64,000 nucleotides of DNA. It comes from Alphaproteobacteria bacterium (lineage in GTDB: Bacteria; Pseudomonadota; Alphaproteobacteria; Caulobacterales; Hyphomonadaceae). A model generated the notes under the pieces. It ran no database searches. It saw only the letters and a list, made by a program, of their open reading frames with translations, and was not told the DNA's origin. Position numbers and translations under genes: made by a program. This document shows positions 35,099 to 44,380 of this stretch, piece by piece (the stretch's first letter is position 1; every line of letters begins with the position of its first letter). The stretch is from contig JAHJYW010000045.1 in NCBI GenBank assembly GCA_018827375.1, forward strand, positions 1 through 64,000, in the 5' to 3' direction.

Positions 35099-35926
35099 TT
35101 ACGCTTTCACCACCGCAGCAATTGCTGCGCTCAGTTCCCCTGCCAATGCGCCCATTCCCCACGGCGCTTTTGAATAATCGCCCGATTCGTGGGCTGACTG
35201 AGCATGCTCCACGAAAGCAGAGCCTACGACAACCCCATCAGCAATTTTAGCCATTTCTGCAGCCTGTGCACCATTTTTCACACCGAAACCAACGCAGACG
35301 GGCAATCCTGATACGCGTCGCACCATTTCAACGTTCCCGGCTATCGACTCCGGATCGGCCGAACCGGCCCCGGTTACACCGTTAACGGCCACGAAATACA
35401 CGAAGCCTGAGGCGCCATCGGCCACTTTGGCCATCCGGGCCTCATGCGTGGTCGGCGTGGCAAGGCGAATGACGGAGAGGTCATGCTTGGCGTATTCCGC
35501 GCGCAGTTCGGCGTCTTCTTCCGGCGGCAGGTCGACAAGGATGGTCCCGTCAATGCCGGCCGCATGGGCCGCCTCGGCAAAGGCCGTATAGCCCAGGGAA
35601 TGGACCGGATTGGCATAGCCCATGAGAATGACAGGTGTGGCGTGATCGGTTTCACGGAAACGCGCAACGAGGCCGATAACGTCAATCAGCTTGGTATGAT
35701 TGGCGAGCGCGCGCAGGCCGGCCCGCTGGATGGAGGGGCCATCCGCCATGGGATCGGTGAAGGGCGCGCCGATCTCGATAATGTCGGCGCCATTGTCACG
35801 CAAGGCGCACATGGAATCGAAACTCGTTTCAAGGTCGGGATCACCAGCCATCAGGTAGGCGACGAGGGCCGCGCGGTTTTCGGCTTTAACCTTGTCAAAG
35901 CGCGCCGTAATTCGGGAAGTGGGCAT
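35099..35926 (-). CDS. trpA: Tryptophan synthase subunit alpha
   Basis: A 275-residue TIM barrel that cleaves indole-3-glycerol phosphate to indole. The catalytic pair is E51 and D62 in DIIEIGAPFTDPMADGPSIQ, and the phosphate-binding region FVYFVAVNGVTGAGS is present. The ATG at 35926 shares one base with the cutA stop (TGATG), so trpA is translated with cutA and not directly after trpB. accD follows 29 bp later. Confidence 0.95.
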   Translation of the reverse strand: MPTSRITARFDKVKAENRAALVAYLMAGDPDLETSFDSMCALRDNGADIIEIGAPFTDPMADGPSIQRAGLRALANHTKLIDVIGLVARFRETDHATPVILMGYANPVHSLGYTAFAEAAHAAGIDGTILVDLPPEEDAELRAEYAKHDLSVIRLATPTTHEARMAKVADGASGFVYFVAVNGVTGAGSADPESIAGNVEMVRRVSGLPVCVGFGVKNGAQAAEMAKIADGVVVGSAFVEHAQSAHESGDYSKAPWGMGALAGELSAAIAAVVKA

Positions 35927-36243
35927 CAGCAATCCGTATTTTCATTGACCCAGGCCTCGTAAGGCGCGGAGACATGGGCGCAAGGCAGGGCGACAATCGC
36001 CGGCACGTCATAGGGGTGGATCTCGTTAACCAGCGCTTCGATCTCGGTCCAGTGGGCTTCGGGCGCCTTCATCCAGAGAACGAATTCGAAAGCGTGCTCG
36101 ACAACGCCTTTCCAGCGGTAGGTGGACGTGACCGGTCCTTCGAGATTGGCACAGGCCGAAAGACGCCGCTCGACAGCAGCGTCAGCGATTTCCTCGGCGA
36201 CGCGGCGCGACGGGCATGTGATGCGGATGAGGAGAATGGCCAT
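35926..36243 (-). CDS. cutA: Divalent cation tolerance protein CutA
   Basis: A 105-residue CutA1-type trimeric PII-like protein. Family blocks: VAEEIADAAVERRLSACANL, TSTYRWKGVVEHAFEFVLWM and the C-terminal HPYDVPAIVALPCAHVSAPY. CutA was linked to copper tolerance in E. coli, but its function is unclear. It sits inside the trp operon, between trpB (one base after the cutA start) and trpA (one-base overlap). Confidence 0.92.
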   Translation of the reverse strand: MAILLIRITCPSRRVAEEIADAAVERRLSACANLEGPVTSTYRWKGVVEHAFEFVLWMKAPEAHWTEIEALVNEIHPYDVPAIVALPCAHVSAPYEAWVNENTDC

Positions 36244-37461
36244 CTAGATTTCAAACCCCAGCGCTTTGGCGACGCTGAAGACATCCTTGTCGCCGCGGCC
36301 GCAGAGATTCATGATCAGCAGGCCGTCCTTGTCCATGGTCTCTAGGACGTCACCAACCCGTGCGATCGCGTGCGCGGGCTCCAGCGCCGGGATAATGCCC
36401 TCAAGCTGGGTACAAAGCTGGAATGCAGCCAGCGCCTCATTATCAGTGCAAGAAAGATACTCAGCCCGTCCGGTATCGCGCAGGAAAGCATGCTCCGGCC
36501 CGATGCCCGGGTAGTCGAGCCCGGCGCTGATCGAGTGGGCATCGACGATCTGGCCGTCGTCAGTTTGCAGGAGATAGGTGCGGTTGCCATGCAGGATGCC
36601 GGGCCGACCGCCATTCAGCGCCGCAGCATGCTCACCCGTCTCGATACCATGTCCCGCCGCCTCGACGCCGATCAGGCGCACGCCTTCATCATTGATGAAC
36701 GGGTGGAACAGGCCGATCGCGTTGGAGCCGCCACCGATACAGGCCATCACGGCGTCCGGCAGGCGGCCTTCGCGCTCCAGGATCTGCTCACGCGCCTCAA
36801 TGCCGATAATGCTCTGGAAGTCGCGCACCATTTCCGGATAGGGATGCGGGCCGGCGGCCGTGCCGATGCAGTAGAACGTATCGTCCACATTCGTCACCCA
36901 GTCGCGCAGCGCTTCGTTCATCGCGTCTTTCAGCGTGCCTGTGCCTGACGAGACCGGCACGATCTCGGCGCCGAGCAGGCGCATGCGGAAGACGTTCGGC
37001 TTTTGGCGCTCAACGTCCGTCTCGCCCATGAACACAACGCATTTCAGGCCAAAGCGCGCGCAGATCGTCGCCGTCGCCACGCCATGCTGGCCCGCGCCGG
37101 TTTCCGCGATGATGCGTGTCTTGCCCATGCGCATGGCGAGCAGGACCTGGCCGAGGCAGTTATTGATCTTGTGCGCGCCGGTATGGTTCAGCTCGTCGCG
37201 TTTGAAATAGATCTTGGCGCCGCCGAAGTGCTCGGTCAGGCGCTCAGCGAAATAGAGCGGCGACGGACGGCCGACATAATGGGCCCACATGTCGTCCATC
37301 TGCGCCTTGAAGGCCGGGTCCAGCTTGGCCGCCCGGTATTCCTTCTCAAGGTCCAGGATCAACGGCATCAGCGTTTCGGCGACATAACGTCCGCCGAATT
37401 CACCAAACCGGCCGTTTGCGTCCGGCCATTTGTCCCAGGTATTGCGCAGGTCCATCGTCAT
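36244..37461 (-). CDS. trpB: Tryptophan synthase subunit beta
   Basis: A 405-residue PLP enzyme joining indole and L-serine to tryptophan. The PLP lysine is K98 in [13 protein letters not shown], the phosphate-binding loop is [10 protein letters not shown], and the entry [14 protein letters not shown] is conserved. The start ATG 37461 is chosen because the longer frame would run into trpF. It lies 37 bp after trpF and abuts cutA. Confidence 0.96.
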   Translation of the reverse strand: MTMDLRNTWDKWPDANGRFGEFGGRYVAETLMPLILDLEKEYRAAKLDPAFKAQMDDMWAHYVGRPSPLYFAERLTEHFGGAKIYFKRDELNHTGAHKINNCLGQVLLAMRMGKTRIIAETGAGQHGVATATICARFGLKCVVFMGETDVERQKPNVFRMRLLGAEIVPVSSGTGTLKDAMNEALRDWVTNVDDTFYCIGTAAGPHPYPEMVRDFQSIIGIEAREQILEREGRLPDAVMACIGGGSNAIGLFHPFINDEGVRLIGVEAAGHGIETGEHAAALNGGRPGILHGNRTYLLQTDDGQIVDAHSISAGLDYPGIGPEHAFLRDTGRAEYLSCTDNEALAAFQLCTQLEGIIPALEPAHAIARVGDVLETMDKDGLLIMNLCGRGDKDVFSVAKALGFEI

Positions 37462-37498
37462 GCCTCTGTTTCCTGTCCCCGCAACGCGACAAGCGCGC

Positions 37499-38128
37499 TC
37501 AGGGCTGTTTCGCAGCACGGATAAAGGCCCGCACCAGCTCCCTGTCCTTTAAACCCCGCATCCGCTCGACGCCAGAGGCGACATCAACAGCCGTCGCACC
37601 TGTCGCAGCTATCGCCTCAGCCACATTACTTGGCGTGAGACCGCCAGCAAGCATCCAGGGCGCGGGCGCAGCCCATCCCTCAAGGATGGCCCAGTCGAAA
37701 GTCGCGCCATGGCCGCCCGTGCGTGTGGCGCCCTCAGGTGGCTTGGCATCAATCAGGATGCGGTCGGCCGCGGTATAGTCTGACGCTTGATCCAGATCAG
37801 CGCGCGTCGATACGCCGAGCGCTTTCCATACCTCGAGCCCCGTGCGCGCCTTGATGGCCGCAAGCCGCTCCGGCGTTTCCGCGCCGTGCAGCTGGAGGAC
37901 GGGAAAGCCAACGGCGGCAATCACATCAATCTCGGCATCGCTCGCATCAACCAGAAGGGCCACCGGACGGGCCCGGCCCACCTGCATCAACAGCGTTGCC
38001 GCCGCTTCCGGTGTCACACGGCGCGGACTGACCGGAGCGAAATTGAAGCCGATCCAGTCAGCGCCTTCGCGCGCACTAAAGCCCACAAGGTCCGGATCAG
38101 TAAGGCCGCAGATTTTCACATTTGCCAT
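37499..38128 (-). CDS. trpF: Phosphoribosylanthranilate isomerase
   Basis: A 209-residue TIM barrel catalysing the Amadori rearrangement in tryptophan synthesis. The catalytic Cys7 is in [13 protein letters not shown] and the catalytic Asp is in [35 protein letters not shown] is the phosphate site. It is the first gene of trpF-trpB-cutA-trpA-accD-folC. The rest of the trp pathway (trpEGDC) is not in the window. Confidence 0.95.
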   Translation of the reverse strand: MANVKICGLTDPDLVGFSAREGADWIGFNFAPVSPRRVTPEAAATLLMQVGRARPVALLVDASDAEIDVIAAVGFPVLQLHGAETPERLAAIKARTGLEVWKALGVSTRADLDQASDYTAADRILIDAKPPEGATRTGGHGATFDWAILEGWAAPAPWMLAGGLTPSNVAEAIAATGATAVDVASGVERMRGLKDRELVRAFIRAAKQP

Positions 38129-38175
38129 GCGCCGGAGGTGGGCGATGACGCGCCTTGCGTCAAGCGTGCCCGCAC

Positions 38176-39834
38176 CTATTCATTAACGGCGCGCGTCTTG
38201 GGCGCCGCACCAACCGGATCGACACCGGCACCGGCATTTCCCAGCATCGACTTCAGGCGGCCGAGCTGTCGGCTGGCAGCAATGTCCAGATCGGTCTCGG
38301 ACGCCAGCATTGCCCGCCCGAAATAATAGCCCTGAGCCGTATTACAGCCCATCTCGCGCAACTGGTCAGCCATCTCCTTGCTTTCGACACCCTCAGCCGT
38401 GATCAGAAGACGCATGCTTTTGGCAAGGCCGATGACGGCCTCCACAATGGTGCGACTCTTTGCACTGCGCGACATCGAGCGGATGAAGGTCTGGTCGATC
38501 TTGAGTTTGTCGATCGGCAGCTTGCGAAGGTGCAGCAGGCTGGAATAGCCCGTGCCGAAATCATCAAGCGCGATCGACACGCCCGCATGGCGCAGCTCCC
38601 AAAGGACGAGCCCTGCCATTTCAAGATCATAGATGAGGGCGTTCTCGGTAATTTCGATCTCTAGGCGATGGGCCGGGAAGCCAGTCGCATCGAGTTCGCG
38701 AACGACATCGTCCTTCAGGTCACGATTGAGAAGGAGGGGCGGCGAAATATTGATCGCCACATAGTGCTTACCTTCGAGGTGGAACGGGTCGATACAGGCC
38801 TGCCGCAGCAGGACCATCGTCATGTCACCGATCAGGCCGGTATCCTCGGCAATGCTGATAAACTCGTCGGGCATGATGACGCCCAGTTCCGGGTGGTGCC
38901 AGCGCGCGAGGATTTCATAGCCCTCGATCACACCATCCGACAGCCGAACAAGCGGCTGATAGTGCGCCCTTATATCGCCTGCGCCCAGGGCATCACGGAA
39001 ATCGACCTCCAGCCGCGCCCGCGCCGCAAGCTGTTCGGTCATTTCCGCCTGGAAATAGCAATACTTGCTGCGCCCGGAATTCTTGGCCTTGTAGAGGGCC
39101 AGATCGCCGCGACGCAGAAGATCGCTTTCAGAAAGGCCGCTGCCCGGATGCGCCACTGTGATGCCGACGCTGGCACCGACTGAACAAACAATCGCTCCAA
39201 TCCGGACGGGCGTATCCATGGACTTGATGATGCGGGCCGCCAGCGAGTTCAGGATCTCGGCATTATCGGAACGGCTGACGAGAAAGGCAAACTCGTCGCC
39301 GCCGAGGCGCGCTACGCACGCAGCGCCGCGTGACACGTTTTCAAGCCGTTCCGCGACCTGGCGAAGCACTTCATCGCCGACAGCATGCCCGTAGAGGTCA
39401 TTGACCGGCTTGAACCGGTCCAGATCGATCATCAGAAGGGAACAGCCGCGATCGCGCCGCGTGAGCAGGCTGTCGAGTTTCTGTTCAAAGGCACGCCGGT
39501 TTGGCAGCCTGGTAAGGGAATCGGTGAGGGCTAGGTCGGCCATGGCTTTCTCAGCCCGGACGCGCTTGGTGTACTCGCGCCGCATCTGGCGATAGCGAAA
39601 TCCCGCCAGTCCCAGCGCTTGCAGCGACAGGGTGACAAACACGAGCGCAAACTCGTCGAGATCCCAGCTTTCATGCTGCTGTGAGAAGACAACGAATTTC
39701 TCAAACAGGTCAAAATTGCTCGACAGGAAGAAAGTCAGCAAGCAGCCCGCCGCGATCCAGGCGAGGTCGGTGTGGACCCATCCTGGCACCCGTTTCGACC
39801 AGGCGCGCCTTATGTTCCTGAAATATGTGAGCAT
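38176..39834 (-). CDS. Membrane-associated GGDEF-EAL protein (c-di-GMP turnover)
   Basis: A 552-residue protein with two N-terminal membrane helices (WIAAGCLLTFFLSS; FALVFVTLSLQALGLAGF), a GGDEF domain and an EAL domain. The GGDEF motif is intact (ARLGGDEFAFL). The EAL signature reads GYEILARW (EIL, conservative), and the metal and catalytic residues in AINISPPLL, EITENALI, LDDFGTGYSSL, KIDQTFIR and ITAEGVES are present. Both synthesis and hydrolysis of c-di-GMP are possible. No extra sensor domain is evident. The ATG at 39834 is preferred to an upstream TTG. Confidence 0.92.
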   Translation of the reverse strand: MLTYFRNIRRAWSKRVPGWVHTDLAWIAAGCLLTFFLSSNFDLFEKFVVFSQQHESWDLDEFALVFVTLSLQALGLAGFRYRQMRREYTKRVRAEKAMADLALTDSLTRLPNRRAFEQKLDSLLTRRDRGCSLLMIDLDRFKPVNDLYGHAVGDEVLRQVAERLENVSRGAACVARLGGDEFAFLVSRSDNAEILNSLAARIIKSMDTPVRIGAIVCSVGASVGITVAHPGSGLSESDLLRRGDLALYKAKNSGRSKYCYFQAEMTEQLAARARLEVDFRDALGAGDIRAHYQPLVRLSDGVIEGYEILARWHHPELGVIMPDEFISIAEDTGLIGDMTMVLLRQACIDPFHLEGKHYVAINISPPLLLNRDLKDDVVRELDATGFPAHRLEIEITENALIYDLEMAGLVLWELRHAGVSIALDDFGTGYSSLLHLRKLPIDKLKIDQTFIRSMSRSAKSRTIVEAVIGLAKSMRLLITAEGVESKEMADQLREMGCNTAQGYYFGRAMLASETDLDIAASRQLGRLKSMLGNAGAGVDPVGAAPKTRAVNE

Positions 39835-40146
39835 GAAGGCGCCGGGAGGTGATTCTGGGGGATTGGCCAAAGCGCGGGATAGCTCGCCGCCATTAGGACC
39901 CCCTTAAGGACTTGGATCAAATTCGCCCGATCCATCCTGCCTATCGCCATGATTACAAGGTCATGATTCCCGTAAAACCAGGCGATGCAGCAGGCCGCAA
40001 AGTTAAGCCGCGTTAACAAACTGTGCTGCAATTGCCACAGCACATTCGTGTCCACATAGCGGCGGGAACGGGCTGTCGGAGGGGGCCGTTATGGCTGCAT
40101 GTCCCGAGCATATCGGGGCGCGTAAAAGTAACAAAGGATTCCTCCC
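39835..40146. other. 312-bp intergenic region between the GGDEF-EAL and OMP genes
   Basis: A divergent promoter region. It contains a near-CtrA motif (TTAA-N6-TTAAC at 40003-40017, one base short of the consensus spacing). An AAAGGA ribosome binding site for the outer-membrane protein lies at 40132-40137. No small gene or RNA is recognised. Confidence 0.5.
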
Positions 40147-40770
40147 ATGAAGAAACTTCTCATCATTTCGTCGTCGGCTGCAGCCATTGCCCTTGGCCTT
40201 TCGGCACCCGCCGTCGCGCAGGAAGATACCGGCCTCTATGTGCAGGGCGGCTACTCCTATCTGAACATTGAACCGGACGGTGCTGATTCCGGTGTCGACA
40301 GCAATGCCATCACGGGCCGCGTCGGCTACCAGTTCACCCCGATGTTCTCGCTTGAGGCCGACCTCTCAACCGGCATCGATGACGGTGAGTTCGACTACAA
40401 TGTCGACGAGGACGAATTCAATCTTGACGACAATGACGACACCGACCTCAACGACGTGATCGCTGCTTCGGGCGATCTCGGCCTGAACTATCTGGTTGGC
40501 CTCTATGGCCGCGCCACAGTGCCGGTCACCGACCGTCTGAACGTGTCGGCACGCGCCGGTTATGCCTATATCGACGTTGATGCGTCGATCATCACACCCG
40601 GCGGCACGACCCTTGGCGTGATCGAGGATTCGGCTGATGGCCCCGCCCTCGGTGCAGGTATCTCCTATGACCTGACCGACAGCTGGCAGCTGCGCGGTGA
40701 TTACACCTACTATGACTTCGAAGACACCGACACGGGCGCTGCAACGATTGCAGTTGGCTACAAGTTCTAA
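40147..40770 (+). CDS. Outer-membrane beta-barrel protein (OmpA/OmpW-like small porin family)
   Basis: A 207-residue protein with a clear signal peptide (MKKLLIISSSAAAIALGLSA, cleavage after PAVAQ). Alternating barrel strands (GLYVQGGYSYLNIEP, GRVGYQFTPMFSLEADLS, WQLRGDYTYYDFEDTD) end in the C-terminal Phe signature (TIAVGYKF) used by the Bam machinery. One loop, residues ~78-105, is extremely acidic and Asn/Asp-rich (DYNVDEDEFNLDDNDDTD), suggesting a cation-binding surface loop. The physiological role is unknown. A strong terminator follows. Confidence 0.87.
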   Translation: MKKLLIISSSAAAIALGLSAPAVAQEDTGLYVQGGYSYLNIEPDGADSGVDSNAITGRVGYQFTPMFSLEADLSTGIDDGEFDYNVDEDEFNLDDNDDTDLNDVIAASGDLGLNYLVGLYGRATVPVTDRLNVSARAGYAYIDVDASIITPGGTTLGVIEDSADGPALGAGISYDLTDSWQLRGDYTYYDFEDTDTGAATIAVGYKF

Positions 40771-40795
40771 GCCTGCCTGATTATCCGACTGAAAG

Positions 40796-40826
40796 CGCCG
40801 GTCTCCGAAAGGGGGCCGGCGTTTTT
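40796..40826 (+). terminator. Rho-independent terminator after the OMP gene
   Basis: An 11-bp GC-rich stem (CGCCGGTCTCC / GGGGGCCGGCG with one G-T and one T-G pair) with a GAAA tetraloop, followed by TTTTT at 40822-40826. It starts 25 bp after the stop codon. Confidence 0.9.
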
Positions 40827-40926
40827 CTTGGGGCTGGAATGGAACCGGGCTGCAGCCCGATTCATTGGAAAGGGGACACCGAACACTTATCTCTGGATAT
40901 TGGAACACACAGGAAACGGAAACGAC

Positions 40927-41190
40927 ATGGCCAATGGCTGGGCGCGGGATGGCGCCGTACAGGATCAGATAGACGATAGTATCAAGGATGCCGTGCGCAA
41001 TGCGCGCGCCAGCATCCCCGTCGGCGCAAGCGCCACGCATTGCGATGAATGCGAAGAACCTATTCCAGAGGCGCGCCGCAAGGCCGTGCCCGGCGTGCGC
41101 ACCTGCGTAAAATGCCAGTCGGAACGCGACAGCGCCCGTGTCCATTCCGGCATAAACCGTCGCGGCAGCAAGGACAGCCAGCTGCGCTAG
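40927..41190 (+). CDS. DksA/TraR-family C4 zinc-finger protein
   Basis: An 87-residue short TraR/DksA-like protein. The C4 zinc finger is C-D-E-C (HCDECEEPIPEARRKAV) and, 17 residues later, C-V-K-C (RTCVKCQ), preceded by a short helical N-terminus. Such proteins bind the RNA polymerase secondary channel or act in phage and plasmid regulation; the role here is unknown. The ATG at 40927 is chosen as the first residue of the family-like region. The following 41191-41483 (to tRNA-Ser) shows no gene. Confidence 0.82.
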   Translation: MANGWARDGAVQDQIDDSIKDAVRNARASIPVGASATHCDECEEPIPEARRKAVPGVRTCVKCQSERDSARVHSGINRRGSKDSQLR

Positions 41191-41483
41191 ACGCACAATA
41201 CGCGCTGATTATGCCCGGCGAGTGACTTTGCTTACCGGGACCCGCCATTCACGACTTCGATGGAACGCAGGCGATAGCGCGTTGACGTCCGCTGGCGCGC
41301 ATACGCGCCCAGGAAGACTGGCGTTCCTGTCAGGTGCCCAGCCTCATACACACGCCAAAATTTGTACGGACATTTAAATGCGTGTCAATCAAGAGCAGGC
41401 AAGAGACGTATTCGACGCAAAGCCTGCTCGATTAGGCAGCATTTGGGCAGATGTGCAGTCTTTCGGTTAGTCAGCCGGCAGGC

Positions 41484-41573
41484 TGGCGGTGAGACAGGGA
41501 TTCGAACCCTGGAGACTATTGCTAGCCTACACACTTTCCAGGCGTGCGCCTTCGACCACTCGGCCACCTCACC
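41484..41573 (-). tRNA. tRNA-Ser (anticodon GGA)
   Basis: The complement is a class II tRNA. Acceptor GGTGAGG pairs with TCTCACC, and the D arm is in TGGCCGAGTGGTCGAAGGCG. The anticodon loop is CTGGAAA (anticodon GGA, reads UCC/UCU). A long variable arm and a T arm GGGTTCGAATCCC follow. Discriminator G and an encoded CCA end at 41484. Confidence 0.94.
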
Positions 41574-41684
41574 ATCGCCTTCGCGAAGCACAGGGCCATA
41601 GCGGAACGCATGGCCCCTCGCAAGACCGTGATTGCCGTTCGCACCGCCAGACCCCATATTCCTGTCAGCAAAGGAGACCGCACC

Positions 41685-42335
41685 ATGTTGTTCTCAAAGA
41701 AACCCGCCACCATTCCGGATGCCGCAAGCGCCCTGCCCGGCCGCAGCGCACCCGTTCGTACTGCCGACACACATTTCGTCTTTCACCGCCCGCTGCAGGG
41801 CGAGATTCCCGCCGGTTTCGAGGTCGCCATCTTCGGCCTCGGCTGTTTCTGGGGCGCAGAACGCAAGTTCTGGCAACAGGATGGCGTCTGGATGACCGCA
41901 GCCGGCTATGCCGGTGGCCCGACCCCAAACCCGACCTATGAGGAAGTCTGCAGCGGCCGCACCGGCCACACGGAAGTCGTGCATGTCGTGTTCGACCCCT
42001 CAAAGGTCACTTATGGCGAACTGGTGAAACTTTTCCTCGAAAGCCACGACCCGACGCAGGGCATGCGTCAGGGCGGCGATGTCGGCACGCAGTACCGTTC
42101 GGCCATCTACACGACCAGTGATGATCAGGAAGATACCGCGCACCATATGGTCGAGGCTTACCAGAGCGCGCTCGCCAAGGCGGGTCACAACGCGGGCATC
42201 ACGACCGAGATCGCGCCGCTGGGGCCGTTCTACTATGCCGAGGATTATCACCAGCAATACCTCGCCAAGAATCCGGCAGGCTATTGCGGCATTGGCGGCA
42301 CGGGCGTTTCCTGCCCGATCGGCCTGACGGTTTAA
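41685..42335 (+). CDS. msrA: Peptide-methionine (S)-S-oxide reductase MsrA
   Basis: A 216-residue MsrA repairing methionine-S-sulfoxide in proteins. The active site is [18 protein letters not shown], and [20 protein letters not shown] and [16 protein letters not shown] are conserved. The C-terminal [16 protein letters not shown] carries resolving cysteines. AAGGAG at 41671 fixes the ATG at 41685. Its TAA overlaps the convergent gene's stop in the tetramer TTAA. Confidence 0.95.
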   Translation: MLFSKKPATIPDAASALPGRSAPVRTADTHFVFHRPLQGEIPAGFEVAIFGLGCFWGAERKFWQQDGVWMTAAGYAGGPTPNPTYEEVCSGRTGHTEVVHVVFDPSKVTYGELVKLFLESHDPTQGMRQGGDVGTQYRSAIYTTSDDQEDTAHHMVEAYQSALAKAGHNAGITTEIAPLGPFYYAEDYHQQYLAKNPAGYCGIGGTGVSCPIGLTV

Positions 42336-43399
42336 GAGCCGAAATTCATCGAGAAGCGCTTGCGCGTCTCGATCATGGTCTGCGCCTTGAACATGGCGTC
42401 TGAGGCGGTCTGTGCCTTCTGAATGGACGGATCGCCTCTCAGGGCCTCGACCACCTGCGACAGTTGCGAGATCGCCTCCTGAACCGTCTTCTGGTCGAAC
42501 TGTTTCTCTGCGCGGGCAAGCAAGGCCCGGCCAAGGTCCATCCGCGCCTGAAGCACGAGGGCTGAGTCAGAGGTCGCATCGACGGCCTCAAGGTGTGAGC
42601 GGCGCAGGGCGATCACCCGGTCGAGGGCCGCAAGGTCTCCCATGGCTTCCGCTACATGCACGCCGGAGGCACAGAAGTCGGCCTCAAGCTCCGCCCGCAC
42701 AGCAGGCACCGCCGCGTCAGCGCCCGCCAACATGGCATCCAGCGCCTCGGCCAGCACTTTCATCTTTTCAGGCCGGAAGGCCTGTGGGTTGGACAGTGCC
42801 GGCTGCAGCTTCTTGGCAAGCAGGTAAGCCGCCACGCGCGACATTTCGCCTTCCAGCGCAGCAAAGCGGCCGGGCAGCGGAATACTGAACGCCCGCGCCT
42901 CATCTGCTCTCAGGCCACCGCCGCGCGACAGGCCCTGCACGACGAAGCCATCTGCATCCTTGCCGATACGGGTAGCCCAGACCAGCATGTCGGCATCGGC
43001 CGTTGCCAGCCGCTTGCGCGCCTGCGCCAGCATTTTCTGGTCAGAATCGCCGGTGATCTGACCGGTTCCGACAACGCGGAATGGCGCGCCAAAATTGAAT
43101 TCTGCCAGATGGTCCTGGATGGCCGCTGTGAGCCATTTGCGCCCGCGGCCAGCGCCCGGCCCGGTCGGCCGCGCCAGCAGGATGCGATAACCGGCTTCCT
43201 TGCTGCGACGGAAAGCCCGCGCACCGGCCACATTGCGCATGCGCGTTACCAGCGACCCGATGCCGGACCCAATCAGGAAGATCAGGACAAGGCACAGGAT
43301 TGCCGCCATCGCGAACCCAAACGTCGCGAAGTCATGGGCACTGAGCACATGTGTCTCGACCCAGTCCTCGGCTGTCGTGAACCAGCCTGTTTCCAGCAT
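42332..43399 (-). CDS. Single-pass membrane protein of unknown function
   Basis: A ~355-residue protein from ATG 43399 (an in-frame start lies further upstream at 43453). It has one membrane helix near the N-terminus ([20 protein letters not shown]), then a cytoplasmic region. The first part ([19 protein letters not shown] ... [17 protein letters not shown]) looks like an alpha/beta domain. The last ~170 residues are helical and repeat-like ([31 protein letters not shown]), resembling TPR-type helices. No family name recognised. It is divergent from gluQRS and convergent with msrA. Confidence 0.6.
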   Translation of the reverse strand: MLETGWFTTAEDWVETHVLSAHDFATFGFAMAAILCLVLIFLIGSGIGSLVTRMRNVAGARAFRRSKEAGYRILLARPTGPGAGRGRKWLTAAIQDHLAEFNFGAPFRVVGTGQITGDSDQKMLAQARKRLATADADMLVWATRIGKDADGFVVQGLSRGGGLRADEARAFSIPLPGRFAALEGEMSRVAAYLLAKKLQPALSNPQAFRPEKMKVLAEALDAMLAGADAAVPAVRAELEADFCASGVHVAEAMGDLAALDRVIALRRSHLEAVDATSDSALVLQARMDLGRALLARAEKQFDQKTVQEAISQLSQVVEALRGDPSIQKAQTASDAMFKAQTMIETRKRFSMNFGS

Positions 43400-43534
43400 G
43401 GCAATTGACCTCTTTAACGCCAAGGCGATACGAGCCTTGCCCTTCGCTGGCAACAGGCAATGACTGTTAGATCAGGCGATCCCGCGCTAGCATTACATTC
43501 CGGCATCGTTGGCCAGGATCAAAGGAAAGATGGC

Positions 43535-44380
43535 ATGTCAGGTTTTGTTACCCGCTTCGCGCCATCCCCCACGGGGCACCTGCATCTCGGCCATGCCGCT
43601 TCCGCCTTTCATGTCTGGGACGCTGCGCGCGCCGCAGGCGGCAAGGTGCTGCTGCGGCTTGAGGATATCGACCAGACGCGCTGTCGCCCGGAATACGAGG
43701 CCTCCATTCTGGCAGATCTGGACTGGCTTGGGCTGGAGGCATCCGGCCCCGTCCGGCGCCAGTCTGACCATTTCGATGCCTATGCCGGTATCATCGACAG
43801 TCTGAACAAGCGCGGCCTGATCTATCGCTGTTTCAAGACCCGCCGTGAGATCGCGGCCGCCCTGCCCGCCGGTGTCGATCCAGACGAGGCCGGCTATAGC
43901 GGCAAACCTATTTCGCCCTCTGAAGAGACCGAGCGCCTGAGCCGGGGCCATGCCTTCGCCTGGCGCCTGTCACTCACCCGCGCCCGGGTCGCATTGGGTC
44001 CCCGCTACGACACGCTCTCATACACGGAAGAGACTGCGAACGGTCCACGGACGGTCAAGGCAGATCCGCAGGCCTTCGGGGATGTGGTGCTTGCCCGCAA
44101 GGACACGCCGACAAGCTATCATATTGCCTGCTGCCATGATGACGCCCTGCAGAGGGTCACCCATGTCATCCGGGGTGAAGACATTCGCGACATGACCAGC
44201 GTCCATGTCCTTCTGCAGGCCCTCATGGACTGGCCGACACCGCTCTACCGTTTCCACCCGCTGGTGCTTGGCCCGGACGGAAAAAAGCTGTCCAAGCGCG
44301 CCGGTGACAAGGGGCTGTCGGCCTATCGCGATGAGGGGATGACACCAGACGATATCCGGGCCATGACCAGCGCCGCATGA
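43535..44380 (+). CDS. gluQRS: Glutamyl-Q tRNA(Asp) synthetase
   Basis: A 281-residue truncated GluRS-like enzyme that attaches glutamate to queuosine at the wobble position of tRNA-Asp. The catalytic core is complete (FAPSPTGHLHLGHAASAFHV; GKKLSKRAGD), but the C-terminal anticodon-binding domain of GluRS is missing, as in the family. The ATG at 43535 follows AAAGGAAAG. Its TGA overlaps the ATG of the EamA transporter gene (ATGA). Confidence 0.93.
   Translation: MSGFVTRFAPSPTGHLHLGHAASAFHVWDAARAAGGKVLLRLEDIDQTRCRPEYEASILADLDWLGLEASGPVRRQSDHFDAYAGIIDSLNKRGLIYRCFKTRREIAAALPAGVDPDEAGYSGKPISPSEETERLSRGHAFAWRLSLTRARVALGPRYDTLSYTEETANGPRTVKADPQAFGDVVLARKDTPTSYHIACCHDDALQRVTHVIRGEDIRDMTSVHVLLQALMDWPTPLYRFHPLVLGPDGKKLSKRAGDKGLSAYRDEGMTPDDIRAMTSAA

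Noticed and set aside
40003-40017. CtrA-like TTAA...TTAAC upstream of the OMP gene
   Set aside because: Spacing is 6 and not 7, off the half-site phase required for CtrA.
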